From the NCBI RefSeq assembly GCF_902635505.1, contig NC_045430.1:116001425-116065424 (forward strand): DNA of 64,000 nt, in the 5' to 3' direction. Under the pieces are notes generated by a model. It was not told where the DNA came from, made no database searches, and saw only the letters and a list, made by a program, of their open reading frames with translations. Of this stretch, positions 1-13,300 are shown in pieces. Each line of letters begins with the position of its first letter. Within the stretch, counting starts at the first letter, position 1. Origin of the DNA: Sarcophilus harrisii (lineage: Eukaryota > Chordata > Mammalia > Dasyuromorphia > Dasyuridae). A program made the position numbers and the translations under genes.

Positions 1-3000
1 CACTTTCTAAGCTCTTCTCTTACCCTCTTTATCAATATTATATCGAGCCTCAAAAATAGTCTTGACTGCTACAATTCGTAAAGATAAGAAGTAGAACAAC
101 TCACCGGCCGAAGAAAATCTGCAGTCTCCCCAAAAAAGGTTGGTTCCGGGGCCAGGGGGGAGATCAGCGCAGACGGGAGAGAAATTAGGTTCTGAGGAGA
201 GCCTCAAACCGAAAGTGAAAGCACAGATCTCAGCACAAGCGCAGCCCCAACCCGCAGTACGGGGCTTTTCCTTGGGGCAGTTGTGATCCTGCACCGCAGG
301 AGGATGTAGCCCGGGTTAGCCTCCAATCTGTGCAGTGGGGAGCTCTGCTTGGGGCCATAGAGCTTTTCCAGGGCCGATTTGCATCAGGCAGAGATTCTGG
401 GGCAGAGTTTGCAGCGGTCTGCGGTCAGCTGCTAATACTCACAGTCCCACAAGAGGCTCCGGCCTGGGGCAGTGACACTTTCACCCCTTAGTCTCTAGCT
501 GAGGCCAATCGCTAACCCACACAGCCTTACTGGGCACTTAGATAGCTTGGCCAGTGCTGAATCCACTTCCTGTTGGGGGAAGGGAAAACTCTCCCAGAAA
601 CCCAACCCGGGCCGGAAATGGTTTCTCCCCCTGCTCTGCAGAGGAAGCTGGAACCCCTTTCCGGGAGACCCCCTAAATTTTAAAACATGAATAAAAAGAT
701 GAAAAGAACGATCACACTTCAGCAGAAAAAGAGAGGTCAGCAAACCTGAAGAACCCAAAACAAAAATGCATCAGACTGTCCTTTATATGATGCCTAAGAA
801 GAACCATTAAAAGTCCCCAAAAGAGGTTAGGATAAATGGGGAAAGGAAAGAAAGCCACAAGAAAAACCCTAAAAGAAGAAAAGTTAAAAATTCGGAAGTG
901 GAAATAAAATTGGAATTGAAAAATAAAGAATTACTAGAAAGTAGGATTTTTAAATTGAAAGAAAAAAATTACTTAAAATTAGGAAAGGAAAAAATCCCAG
1001 ACCAAAAAATACTTTAAAACCTAATTGAACATTAAGAAGAAAAAAGCTAAAAGAAAATAATTTTAAAAATCAGAACTGAACAATAGAAACTAATATTCAG
1101 GCAAGAATCAAATAAGCAAAAACAAAAAAAAATGACAAATTGAAAAAAAATTGAATTATCCTTTTAAAACAGACTTGGAAAAATGTCTAGGAGAATCTGG
1201 GATTATTGGACTTTCCAAAACTGATGATGAAAAAAGAGCCTGATACTATTTTACAAGAAATCTCGAAATGCCAGAGTTAGAACGGAAGGTAAAATAGGCA
1301 TTGGTTTAAATGAACACCTTCAAAAAACCCTAAAAATAAAACCCCGGAATAGGGCCAAATTTGAACTATCAGATGAAGGAAAAATTTTACAAGCACCAAA
1401 AAAAACCATTTAAATACGGGAAAAAATACCCAAGACTCGCCTCCAAAAAGGGGAAGGGCCTGGAAATGATATTCTGAAAGGCCAAAGAACTTGGGATGCA
1501 GCCAAGAAAAATACCCATAAGTGAGCATTTTCCCAGGGAAGATGGAAAAAAAACAAATGAATTCCATTTGTTTCTGAAGAAAAAACCAGAATAAAACAAA
1601 ATTTGATCTCCCCAACCAAGAACCAAGAGATGAAAAAGGTAAAAATAACCTTAGAACTGTATTTCATTGTGGATTACAAAAAAAACATTAAATTTGTTTA
1701 ATGATATAACATAAAAAGGGAAAGGAAAAGGGTATGGCAGAATAATGGAAGGAGGGCAAAAAAGGGAAACCATCCCCAAAAGGAAAGGAAACAATTCCTT
1801 CTGAGGGAATTTGAGGGGGAGGAACATTAATTTACTCCTCCATGGTTAAAAAAAAAAATAATTACATTTGTTTTAGAAAATTTCTCCCCCTTTAAAACGG
1901 GGAGAGGAAAGGGAAAAAAAAAAAGAGAAAAAGGAAGGAAGGGGAAAAGACCCAAAGGGGAGGAGGGGTTATAAAGGGTGCCCCTGAACAAGAAATATAA
2001 GTTTAAAAGGGGAAAGAGGGTTGGGGGAGGCAAATGGAAAGCATAATCGGGGGAAGATGGGGTAAAGGTTTAATTCAACCCTAAATGTGGAATAGAACCC
2101 AAAAGGAGGGGAAGCCTGGACAAAAGTGAACCCTACAAATGTTGTTTACAAAAAACATTTAAAGCAGGGAAACATATGAAAAGGTAAAAAGGCTGGACAA
2201 AATCTATTATTTAGTGAAGCAAAAAGAGGGTAGTCCATCCGACGCAAAAAACAAAAATTGATCTAATTAAAAGAGATAAGGAAGGAAACTACATCTTGCT
2301 AAAGGGGGCATAAATAACGAAGCAATATCAATATTAAAATATTGCCTAAATGTTGGATCCAACTTCCTAAAGGAGAAGTTAAGAGTTTGCAAGAAGAAAA
2401 TAGACAACAAAATGTAATAGGGAGATCCAACCTTGCACCTCAGAATTAGACAAATGCAAAACAAAATAAGAAAGAAATTAAAGAATAAATAGAAATTGAA
2501 AAATTGGTAAGGGATCTTTGGAGAAAATTGAATGGAATGAAAGGAAATATACTTTCTTCTCAGAGTTCATGGAACCATTCAAAAAATTGACCATATATTA
2601 GGACATAAAGACCTAAAATTAAAAGCAAAAAGCAGAAATAAAATGCTTTCTTTTCAGATCATGATGCAATAAAAACTACATTAACAAAAGTTGGGAAATA
2701 GACCAAAAAAGTAATTGAAATAAAAATCCATCTTAAAGAATGATTGGGGAAGCAGAAAATTAAGATAAATTGTAATTTATAAGATAATGACAAGATGAAC
2801 GTCAAACCAAAATTTGTGGGATGCAGCCAAAGGGAAAAAGGTTTTTAATCCTTAGAGGCTTCGAATAAAAAAGAAAGAAAAGTTAATAATTGGTTAACTA
2901 AAAAAATAAAAAAAGACCAAATTAAAAAACCCCCAATCAAATACTAAATTAAATTTAAAATTAAAAGGAGAAATTAAAAATATTGGAAAAAAAAAAACAT

Positions 3001-5889
3001 TGAACTAATTAAAAAACTGATTGGTTCTATGAAAAGCCAATAAAAGTTTTGGTAAATCTGATTAGAAAAGGAGGGAGGAAAATAAATTAGATCTTAAAAA
3101 TGAAAAAGGAGAACTTTCCACCAATGAAAGGGAAATTAAGAAATAATAAAGATTTTGCTCAACTTTATGCCTAAATTTGATAACCTAAGGAAATGGATCA
3201 CCTAAAAATATAGACTTCCAGACTAAAAGGAGGAAGTAAATTTTGGGAATATCCCCTTTAAAAAAGAAATAGAAAGGTAATTAAACAACCCCCAAAAAAA
3301 TCCCCGGACCAATGGATTTAATTGAATTTTCCAAACATTTAAAGAACAATTGGCCCTAATGCTATATAAAATTTTGAAAAATAGGGAATGAAGGAGTCCA
3401 CCAAATTCCTTTATGCCAAAATGGTAAATACCTAAACCAGGTAGGCTGGAGAAAAAAATTATAGACCAATCTCCCTAATAAATTGATGCTAAAATCTTAA
3501 ATAAATATTATAAAAAAGACTAAGAAAATCATCTCCAAATAATACACTATGATCAAGTAGGATATATACCAGGGAATCGGGCTGGTTAATATTAGGAAAA
3601 CTATCAAATAATTGGCCTGTTAATAACCAAATTAAAAAAAACATTGTCACCAATAGATGAAAAAGATTTGAAAAACAAATCCATTCCTATTAAAAAACAC
3701 TGAGGAAATAAATGGACTTTTCTAAAATAATCAGCAGTATCTTTTAAAACCATAGTAACACAATGTTGGAGACAAATGAAACCATTCCAATAAGATTAGG
3801 AAACAAAGGAAAAAGGGTTACTACATTTTATTTTATTGTATTAGAAACGCTAGTTTTTAAATAAGAGCTGAAAAGATTAGGGATAAGAATGAATGAGGAA
3901 ACCAAATTATCATCTTTGCTGTGACATGATCAAATTTAGAAACCCAGTTCTCTGAAAAGTTATTAGGTAATCCACAACTTTAGAAAGTTGTTTATAAAAT
4001 AAACCCAATAAGTTACATTCTTATATTACTAAAAAAACGTCAATTACAAAAGAAAATTCCATTTAAAGTAACCTTATTATAAAATATTTAGAATCATCTG
4101 CCAAGGGAAAATAGAAATTTCTGAGCAAAATTACAGACCACTTTTCACACGAATTAAGTCTGATCTCCAATTGAAAAAATATTAAATGCTCTTGGATAGG
4201 CGAGCAAATATAATAAAAGAAATTACCTAAACTAATCTATTTTTTCATCCAATTTCCCCAAAAAACTTTTAATGACCTGAAAAAAACAAAAAGTTCAATG
4301 GAAAAAAAAGGTTAAGAAACGAAGTTAATGGAAAAAAAATGAAGGTTAAGCTTAAGATCTAAAATTATATTAAAAAGCAACAAAACTATTTATTGGCTAA
4401 GGAATAGATTAGGGAAGTGGAATAGAAGGTTTTGGATAAAACAGTCAACAAATAAAACCCTATCTTTGAAAACCCAAAGATCCCAGGATAAGTTTGATAA
4501 AATGTAAATTGAAACTAATATGGCAGAAACTAGGCATTGATCCATACTTAACACCAAAACCAAGATAACAAAATGGGTTATGACCTAGGAAAAGAATAAA
4601 TTATTAATAAATTAGAGGAACACAGGAAGTTTCCCTCAGACCTGTGGGGGAACCCTTTAACCAAAGAAGAACTAGAACTTACCCATAAAATAGAAAATTT
4701 CATTATACAAACTGAAAAGTTTTTGTACAAAAAAAACTAATGCAGAAAGATTGAAAAAATAAATGGGAAAATATTTTTTACAGTCAAAGGTTCCATAAAG
4801 GCCCATTTCCAAAAATATAGAAATTAACTCTAATTTATAAAAATCAATTCTCCAATTAAAATGGTCAAAGGATATGAACAGACAATTCTCAGATGAAGAA
4901 AATTGAAACATTTCTTATATGAAAATGTCCAAGTTTTTAATAAAAATGCAAATTAAGAAATCTAAGATACCACTCACCTGTGATTGGATAATAAGGAAAA
5001 TTAATGATGATTGTTGGAGGGGGATTGGAACATATAGCATTGTTGGTGGAGTTGTGAACGAATCCAACCATTTTGGAGAGTAGTTTGGAACTATGCTCAA
5101 AAAGTTATCAAACTGTGCATACCCTTTGATCCAGCAGTGTTACTACTGGGATTATATCCCAAAGAGATTATAAAGAAGGGAAAGGGACCTGTATGTGCAC
5201 GAATGTTTGTGGCAGCCCTTTTTGTAGTGGCTAGAAACTGGAAACTGAATGGATGTCCATCAGTTGGAGAATGGCTGAATAAATTGTGGTATATGAATAT
5301 TATGGAATATTACTGTTCTGTAAGAAATGACCAACAGGATGATTTCAGAAAGGCCTGGAGAGACTTACACGAACTGATGCTGAGTGAAATGAGCAGGACC
5401 AGGAGATCATTATATACTTCAACAACAATACTATATGATGACCAGTTCTGATGGACCAGGCCATCCTCAGCAACGAGATCAACCAAATCATTTCCAATGG
5501 AGCAGTAATGAACTGAACCAGCTATGCCCAGAAAAAGAACTCTGGGAGATGACTAAAAACTATTACATTGAATTCCCAATCCCTATATTTATGCACACCT
5601 GCATTTTTTGATTTCCTTCACAAGCTAATTGTACAATATTTCAGAGTCTGATTCTTTTTGTACAGAAAAATAACGTTTTGGTCATGTATACTTATTGTGT
5701 ATCTAATTTATATTTTAATATATTTAACATCTACTGATCATCCTGCCATCTAGGGGAGGGGGTGGGGGCGTAAGAGGTAAAAAATTGGAACAAGAGGTTT
5801 GGCAATTGTTAATGCTGTAAAGTTACCCATGCATATATCCTGTAAATAAAAGGCTATTAAATAAAAGCAAAAAAAAAAAAAAAAAAAAA
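1..5889 (+). mobile_element. L1 LINE, full-length type, corrupted interior
   Basis: A GC-rich, CpG-containing leader (about 100-720) is followed by an A-rich ORF1-like region (about 830-1,640, lysine-rich coiled-coil type). ORF2 follows from about 2,050 to its stop at 5,450. A 3' UTR (5,453-5,869), an AATAAA-type signal and an A run (5,870-5,889) complete it. The last 104 codons of ORF2 (5,137-5,451) are open and read GCPSVGEWLNKLWYMN and RNDQQDDFRKAWRDLH, the C-terminal hallmark of marsupial L1 ORF2. The 3' 700 bases nearly equal those of the minus-strand copy at 10.3 kb. Between about 800 and 5,000, no long frame survives and insertions and deletions are frequent. The left border cannot be placed. 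Confidence 0.85.
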
Positions 5890-6374
5890 GGAGATAGTAT
5901 ATGTGGAAATAGAGACAAGGGGACAAATGCAAGAACAAACTTGATGACTGATTAAATGTAAAAGATAAGGGATAGTACCAATATAATACCAAAATTTCAA
6001 AATGGCAAACAAGATAAGGTGAGTACATTGATAGAAATAATGAAGTTGGAAAAAGGATCAGTACTAGGGGGAAAGGGAATATACTGATTTTAGATATGTT
6101 AAGTTTGAAACAATGCTGGATAATTCCCATAGGTAGTTGGAGAGACATATTTGAAACTCAGTAGGAATGGTCAATGCTGTATATAAGTATTTAAGAATCC
6201 TCAACAGAAATCAAATTATGATCATAAATGGAATTTTCAATAAAATTATATAAGGAGGAAAGAATTAAAGATAGTACTTTGAAAATCACCCACCTTACAG
6301 AGGTCAAGAAAAGGATGAAGAATCAGAGCTAATAGAAGAGCAGTAGAATCATAACACCAGCAGAACATAAGAGG
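5890..6374. other. Unassigned spacer, possibly an ancient repeat
   Basis: No gene is seen. The segment 5,960-6,160 (TTAGATATGTTAAGTTTGAA, GTAGTTGGAGAGACATATTTGAAA) resembles an old interspersed repeat also suspected at 56.9-57.2 kb on the same strand; I cannot name the family. Confidence 0.4.
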
Positions 6375-6545
6375 TGAAAGAAATTTCAGGTATCATTTAA
6401 GTCAACCTTCTCACTTCACACATTAAAAAATTGAAATCTGAAAAGATTAAATTACTTCCTTCAGGTCACATAGCATTTAATAAGTAATAAAGTTGGAATT
6501 TCAACCTATTTCTTGGGACTTCAGGATCTTTCTAATATCCCAGAC
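6375..6545 (-). repeat. MIR/MON-type SINE relic
   Basis: The text has the usual order of an inverted MIR: a GAAATCTGAAAAGATTAAATTACTTCC core, GGTCACATAGCATTTAATAAGT, then AAGTTGGAATTTCAACC. It is heavily diverged. Confidence 0.65.
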
Positions 6546-6552
6546 TATCTTT

Positions 6553-6775
6553 TAAAAAAATAGCTTTTTGCTACATTTTGAGTTCCAAATTGTTTCCCTC
6601 CTTCCTTTCCAATCTCACACCAGAGAAAGCCAATATTTGACACAGATATGTATGTATTTATGCATATATGCACATACATACACATATATACAAGTGTGAA
6701 ACCATGCAATAAATACTTCCATATATCAGTTCATTCTTTGGAGGCATATAGCATCTTTCTTCATAAGTATTCTAT
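6553..6775 (-). mobile_element. Old L1 3' UTR fragment with TATACA-type microsatellite
   Basis: TTTTGAGTTCCAAATTG followed by a C/T-rich tract is the reverse complement of an older marsupial L1 3' end, also seen at 39.4 kb. A degenerate (CATA)n tract lies at 6,645-6,690. Confidence 0.55.
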
Positions 6776-6784
6776 ATTCTGGAA

Positions 6785-7866
6785 TGACCAAACAAAGAAA
6801 AAAACTAAAAATTAAAATTCAGATTAATAAAATTCAAAGCAAAAAAGCTGTTAAACTAATAAATAAAATTAGGGATTGGTTTTATAAAAAAAAATCAATG
6901 CAATAAATAAACCATCAGTTAATTTGAACAAAAGAAAGAAGAAAATCAAATTAGCAGTATCAAAAATGAAAAGAGTATATTGACCACCAGTGAAGAGGAA
7001 ATTAAAGCAATTATTAGGAATTATTTTTGTCCAATTATATGTCAATAAACCTGGTAATCTGAGTGAAATTGATAAATATTCCCCAAAATATAAATTGTCC
7101 AGGTTAACAAGAGAAAATAAAATATTTAAATAACCCTATCTTAGAAAAAGAAATTGAGCAAGCCATCAATGAACTCCCTAGGGAAAAAACCAGGGCCAAA
7201 CAGGTTTACAAGTTGATTCTACCAAATATTTAAAGAATAATTCTTATAGCATTATAGTTATAATTTTAATTTATCTATATTATTTGGCAAAATAGGTGAA
7301 GAAGGATTTTATCAAAATCATTTTAAAGCACAAATATAATGCTAATACCTAAACCAGGAAAAGCTGAAACAGAGAAAGACCAATTTCCCTAATGAATATT
7401 AATGCAAAACTTTAAATAAAATATTATCAAGGAGATTATAATAATATTTCACAAGGATCATACACTATAACTAGGCAAGATTATACCTGGAATGTCAAGA
7501 TGGTTTAATGTTAGAAAAACTAACTGTATAATTGACCATATAAATAGCAAAACAAGGAAAATTATTTTAACAAAGTACAGCAATCATCCCTATTAAAAAA
7601 AAAAACATTAGAGAGAAAAGGAACAAATGGAGCTTTCCTTAAAATAATTAAGTAGCATCTATCTAAAATACATCAGCATCAGCAAGCATCATCTGTAATG
7701 GGGACAGGCTAGAAGCATTCCCAGTAAGATTAAAGGTGAAGGAAGAATGCGTATTAACACCACTACTATTCAATATTATACTAAAAATTTTAGCTATGAC
7801 AATAAGAGAAGAAAAAAAATTGAAGGGATTAGAATAGCCAGTGAGAAAACATTTCACTTTGCATCA
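6785..7866 (+). mobile_element. L1 ORF2 fragment (reverse transcriptase region)
   Basis: A decayed ORF2 in the + direction: parts corresponding to IGNWFYKK-type text, the [11 protein letters not shown] segment and the palm region (ATTCCCAGTAAGATTAAAGG = PVRLK). It stops being L1-like at about 7,866, where a minus-strand L1 begins. Many indels show it is old. Confidence 0.75.
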
Positions 7867-9060
7867 GTCCAATGAAATCTTTCACAGTTTTTCTGAGAGT
7901 AGCTTGCTCAACATTTCTTATAACAAAATAATTCCATCATAATCACTTACCATAATTTATTCATTCACCCATTGATGGACATCTCCTCACTTTCCAATTC
8001 TTTACCCCCAGAAAAAACATGTTGAAAATATTTTTATATGCACGTGTCCTTTTCCTTTTTTTTTTTTTTTATTCTTTGGAGATACATACCTACTAATGGA
8101 ATTACTAGGTAAAAGAGTATGCATTTTATAGCCCCTTGGACACATTTCCAAATTGTTCTACAGAATTGTTGAATCAGTTCACAATTCCACCAACAGTGAG
8201 TCAATATCTCCTTTGTCCCACATTCCTTCCAAAATTTTTTATTTTCCTCCTCTGTCATGTTAGTCAATCCAATAGGTATGAACAGTTTTAATTTGCATTT
8301 TTTTTTCAAATCAAGACTGAATTAGAGCATTTTTTAATATGGCTTTAAATAGCTTTGATTACTTCATCTGAAAACTGTTCATATTTGTTCATTATTTACC
8401 AACTGGAGAACGGCTCTTATTTTTATGAATTTGACTCATTTTTCTACACAGCTGAGAAATAAGGCCTTTATCAGTGATACTTCCATTTTTTCCACAGTTA
8501 TTATTACTAACTTCATTCTCTCCAATTTATTCTACTCTGTCTCTCCTCACACCCTGTCCCTTCTCAAAAGGATTTTGTTTCTGACTTCTGCCTCCCTCAA
8601 TCTGCCTTCCCTTCTATTACCCCCTTCTCTTATTCCATTTCCTTGCTACTTTCCTGTAGGTGAAGATAAATTTCTATACCCAATTGAATTTTTATGTTAT
8701 TCCCTCTTTAAACCAATTCTGATGAGAATAAGGTTCACACACTTTCAGTCACCCTCTTTATTCACTCTTTTCCACTGTAAAACATCATATACCATGTTCC
8801 ACTTTCACCCCAGTGAGACAGACCTTTCCTGTTGTCCCTCCAAGTTGTCTTCTTTCACTCCATCTTTGTGTGGATTCTGATATTCTGCAATTTGTTCAGA
8901 GACATTATTTATAGGAATTTGAAGGAATTTGGGAAAGAGTTGAGGCAAATCACTGCCTTTATTCTGCCATTGTGGCCTTGCCTCATGGTCCTCAAGATGG
9001 TTAGTGACTTCCTGATGAATCTTCATTAAAGTTATTAGAAAACTTCCCTTTTTCCTTTAA
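7867..9060 (-). mobile_element. Internally deleted L1 (leader, inter-ORF piece, ORF2 C-terminus)
   Basis: Read on the minus strand, 9,060-8,805 resembles an L1 5' leader (CAATGGCAGAATAAAGGCAG). Then 8,790-8,500 resembles the region between ORF1 and ORF2 (CTTATTCTCATCAGAATTGG). Finally 8,495-7,870 is the ORF2 C-terminal coding region (NMTEEENKKFWKECGTKEI, THCWWNCELIQQF, then SPIGMNE-type text). ORF1 and most of ORF2 are missing, with joins near 8,800 and 8,497. Confidence 0.65.
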
Positions 9061-9430
9061 TTGAAATTATTTCTCATTAGATTGTTTTCACCTGGAGAAT
9101 TTTAGAACATGAGGTTCTTATTATACTTTTCTTTCCTGAATCCTTTGGAATCTTCTCCCTCTAAAGCTCAGGATCACATGATATACAATGTGGTTTCCAG
9201 GCAACTTTAAAGCCACCTAATTTTCTCATCCCTCCTAATGTAAGTCTTTTTGACCTCAAGATTTCAGTGGCAATTGTAAAAAAAAATATATATATACCCA
9301 ATTCTTTTTTAATTCATTAAAAAAGAGAATATCTCTTTCTTTAAAAAAAATAAATAAATAAAACATGCTCCTAAAGCAATTATTTGTCTATTAAACAATT
9401 TTCTCCATTTGCAAAGGCAAGATAATGTAT
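9061..9430. other. AT-rich spacer without recognised content
   Basis: No coding potential or known repeat is recognised. It contains a short TA tract (9,283-9,296) and an A/T-rich AAATAAATAAATAAA run near 9,350. Confidence 0.4.
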
Positions 9431-9439
9431 TAGGGCAAC

Positions 9440-9630
9440 TGGAAAAATAAAAATTGATCTCAGGCCATGAAAGAGAGAAAAAAGGATTTTGAAATCAGGT
9501 AAGAGAATTAGAGGAAAAACTGGGAAGAAAAATTAGAGTGAAGAAAAAAACTAATGAGAAGAATGCCTTAAAAAGCAAAATTAGCCAAATGGGAAAGGAG
9601 ATACAAAAGCTTCTTAAAAAATAGAATTGA
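9440..9630 (+). mobile_element. L1 ORF1 fragment
   Basis: Text such as GAATTAGAGGAAAAACTGGG and GAGAAGAATGCCTTAAAAAG followed by AAAATTAGCCAAATGG is typical of the coiled-coil part of marsupial L1 ORF1. It is joined directly to an ORF2 piece near 9,630, implying an internal deletion. Confidence 0.7.
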
Positions 9631-10305
9631 TGCCATACTAATCATACTGCCAAAAATTATTTTATAGAACTAGAAAAACAATAATAAGATTCATCTGGAA
9701 GAACAAAAGTTCAAGAATATCAAGAAAATTAATGAAAAAAAAAATACAAAGGATGGTGGCTCAGCTGTACCAGACCTAAAGCTATATTACAAAGCAGCAA
9801 TCATCAAAACCATTTAATACTGGTTAAGAAACAGAGTGGTTTATCAGTGGAATAAATTAAACATATACAATACAATAATTAAGGCTTGTAGTAATCTAAT
9901 ATTTGATAAACATCCACACCCAAGCTTCTGGCCTAAGAACTCACCTTTAAACAAAAATTGCTGGGAAAACTGGAAAATAATATGTCAGAAACTTGGCCTA
10001 AACCTACATCTCACACCCCTATCAATATAAAGTCAAAGTGGATGCATTATTTGAGCTTAAAGGGTGACATCATAGGTAAATTATCTTTTGCTCTCTTATT
10101 TTGCTTATCAGATCTTTGGAGAAGAGAGGAATTTGTGACCAAAGAAGAACTAGGGAGCATTATGAAAGGCAAAATGGACAACTTTGATTACATTAAATTA
10201 AAAAGGTTTTGCACAAACAAAACCAACAGAAACAAGATTAAAAGGAAAGTAGAAAGTTGGGAGAATATGTTGTAGCCAGTGTTTCTAATAAAGTACTAAT
10301 TTTCT
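9630..10305 (+). mobile_element. L1 ORF2 fragment (after RT), interrupted by another L1
   Basis: It encodes ORF2 text (GSAVPDLKLYYKAAIIKTI, TKEELGSIMKGKMDNFDY, LKRFCTNKTNRNKIKR). It breaks at about 10,305, where a minus-strand L1 is inserted, and the next ORF2 bases resume at 15,011. Confidence 0.8.
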
Positions 10306-13300
10306 GGCAGAAAAAGCTTTTTTTTATTTTTTTTTTTATTTAATAGCCTTTTATTTACAGGATATATGCATGGGTAACTTTACAGCATTAACAATTGCCA
10401 AACCTCTTGTTCCAATTTTTTACCTCTTACCCCCCCACCCCCTCCCCCAGATGACAGAATGACCAGTAGATGTTAAATATATTAAAATATAAATTAGATA
10501 CACAATAAGTATACATGAACAAAACGTTATTTTGCTGTACAAAAAGAATCAGACTCTGAAATATTGTACAATTAGCTTGTGAAGGAAATCAAAAATGCAT
10601 GTGTGCATAAATATAGGGATTGGGAATTCTTCAATGTAATGGTTTTTAGTCATCTCCCAGAGTTCTTTTTCTGGGCATAGCTGGTTCAGTTCATTACTGT
10701 TCCATTGGAAATGATTTGGTTGATCTCATTGCTGAGGATGGCCTGGTCCATCAGAACTGGCCATCATATAGTATTGTTGTTGAAGTATATAATGATCTCC
10801 TGGTCCTGCTCATTTCACTCAGCATCAGTTAGTGTAAGTCTCTCCAGGCCTTTCTGAAATCATCCTGTTGGTCATTTCTTACAGAACAGTAATATTCCAT
10901 AATATTCATATACCACAATTTATTCAGCCATTCTCCAACTGATGGACATCCATTCAGTTTCCAGTTTCTAGCCACTACAAAAAGGGCTGCCACAAACATT
11001 CGTGCACATACAGGTCCCTTTCCCTTCTTTATAATCTCTTTGGGACATAATCCCAGTAGTAACACTGCTGGATCAAAGGGTATGCACAGTTTGATAACTT
11101 TTTGAGCATAGTTCCAAACTACTCTCCAAAATGGTGGGATTCGTTCACAACTCCACCAACAATGCATCAATGTCCCAGTTTTCCCACATCCCCTCCAACA
11201 ATCATCATTATTTTTTCCTGTCATCTTAGCCAATCTGACAGGTGTGTAGTGGTATCTTAGAGTTGTCTTAATTTGCATTTCTCTGATTAATAATGACTTG
11301 GAGCATCTTTTCATATGACTAGAAATAGTTTCAATTTCTTCATCTGAGAATTGTCTGTTCATATCCTTTGACCATTTTTCAATTGGAGAATGGCTTGATT
11401 TTTTATAAATTAGAGTTAATTCTCTATATATTTTGGAAATGAGGCCTTTATCAGAACCTTTGACTGTAAAAATATTTTCCCAGTTTATTGCTTCCCTTCT
11501 AATCTTGTCTGCATTAGTTTTGTTTGTACAAAAACTTTTCAGTTTGGTATAATCGAAATTTTCTATTTTGTGAGCAGTAACGATCTCTAGTTCTTCTTTG
11601 GTCATAAAGTCCTTCCCCTTCCACAGGTCTGAGAAGTAAACTATCCTATGTTCCTCTAATTTATTAATAATTTCATTCTTTATGCCTAGGTCATGAACCC
11701 ATTTTGACCTTATCTTGGTGTACGGCGTTAAGTATGGATCAATGCCTAGTTTCTGCCATATTAGTTTCCAATTTTCCCAGCAATTTTTATCAAACAGTAA
11801 GTTCTTATCCCAAAAGCTGGGATCTTTGGGTTTGTCAAAGACTAGGTTGCTATATTTGTTGACTGTTTTATCCCTTGAACCTAATCTATTCCACTAATCA
11901 ACTAATCTACTCCTTAGCCAATACCAAATAGTTTTGGTAACGGCTGCTCTATAATATAATTTTAGATCTGGTACAGCTAAGCCACCTTCATTTGATTTTT
12001 TTTTCATTAATTCCCTTGAAATTCTTGACCTTTTGTTTTTCCATATGAACTTTGTTGTTATTTTTTCTAGGTCATTAAAATAGTTTTTTGGGAGTCTGAT
12101 TGGTATAGCGCTAAATAAATAGATTAGTTTAGGTAATATTGTCATCTTTATTATATTTGCTCGCCCTATCCAAGAGCATTTAATATTTTTCCAATTGGTT
12201 AGATCAGACTTAATTTGTGTGAAAAGTGGTCTGTAATTTTGCTCATAAAGTTTCTGATTTTCCCTTGGCAGATAGATTCCTAAATATTTTATATTATCAG
12301 TAGTTACTTTAAATGGAATTTCTCTTTGTAACTCTGACTGTTGGATTTTGTTAGTGATATATAAGAATGCTGATGACTTATGTGGGTTTATTTTATAACC
12401 AGCAACTTTGCTAAAGTTGTGGATTATTTCTAATAACTTTTTAGCAGAATCTCTGGGGTTCTCTAAGTATACCATCATGTCAATCGGCAAAGAGTGATAA
12501 TTTGGTTTCCTCATTGCCTATTCTTATTCCTTTAATCTCTTTCTCAGCTCTTATTGCTAAAGCTAGCGTTTCTAATACAATATTAAATAGTAACGGTGAT
12601 GGTGGGCAACCTTGTTTCACTCCTGATCTTATTGGGAATGGTTCTAGTTTGTCCCCATTACATATGATGCTTACTGATGGTTTTAAATAGATGCTGCTGA
12701 TTATTTTAAGGAAAAGACCATTTATTCCTATATTCTCAAGTGTTTTTAATAAGAATGGATGTTAGATTCTATCAAATTCTTTTTCTGCATCTATTGAGAT
12801 GATCATATGGTTTTTGTTAATTTGGTTATTAATATGGCCAATTATACTAATAGTTTTACTAATATTGAACCAGCCTTTCATTCCTGGTATAAATCCTACT
12901 TAATTATGATGTATTATCCTGGGGATGATTTTCTGTAGTCTTTTTGCTAATATCTTGTTTAAGATTTTAGCATTAATATTCATTGGAGAGATTGGTCTAT
13001 ACTTTTCTTTCTCTGTTTTCAACCTACCTAGTTTGGGTATCAGTACCATGTCTGTGTCATAAAAAGAATTTGGTAGAACTCCTTCATTCCCTATTTTTCA
13101 AATAGTTTATATAGCATTAGAACTAATTGTTCTTTAAATGTTTGGTAGAATTCACCTGTAAATCCATCTGGTCCTGGAGATTTTTTCTTAGGGAGTTGAT
13201 TAAAAGCTTGTTCTATTTCTTTTTTCTGAAATGGGACTATTTAAGCAATTTACTTCTTCCTGTTAATCTGGGAAGCCTGTATTTTTGGAGGTAGTCATCC

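Noticed and set aside
7-758. Minus-strand frames in the GC-rich first 760 bases, and a possible host CpG-island promoter
   Set aside because: The block is continuous with an L1 in the + direction and is best explained as its leader. No host first exon is visible.
5750-6148. 132-codon minus-strand hydrophobic frame
   Set aside because: It begins in old-repeat sequence and runs through the poly-T complement of the L1 tail; no protein-like features.
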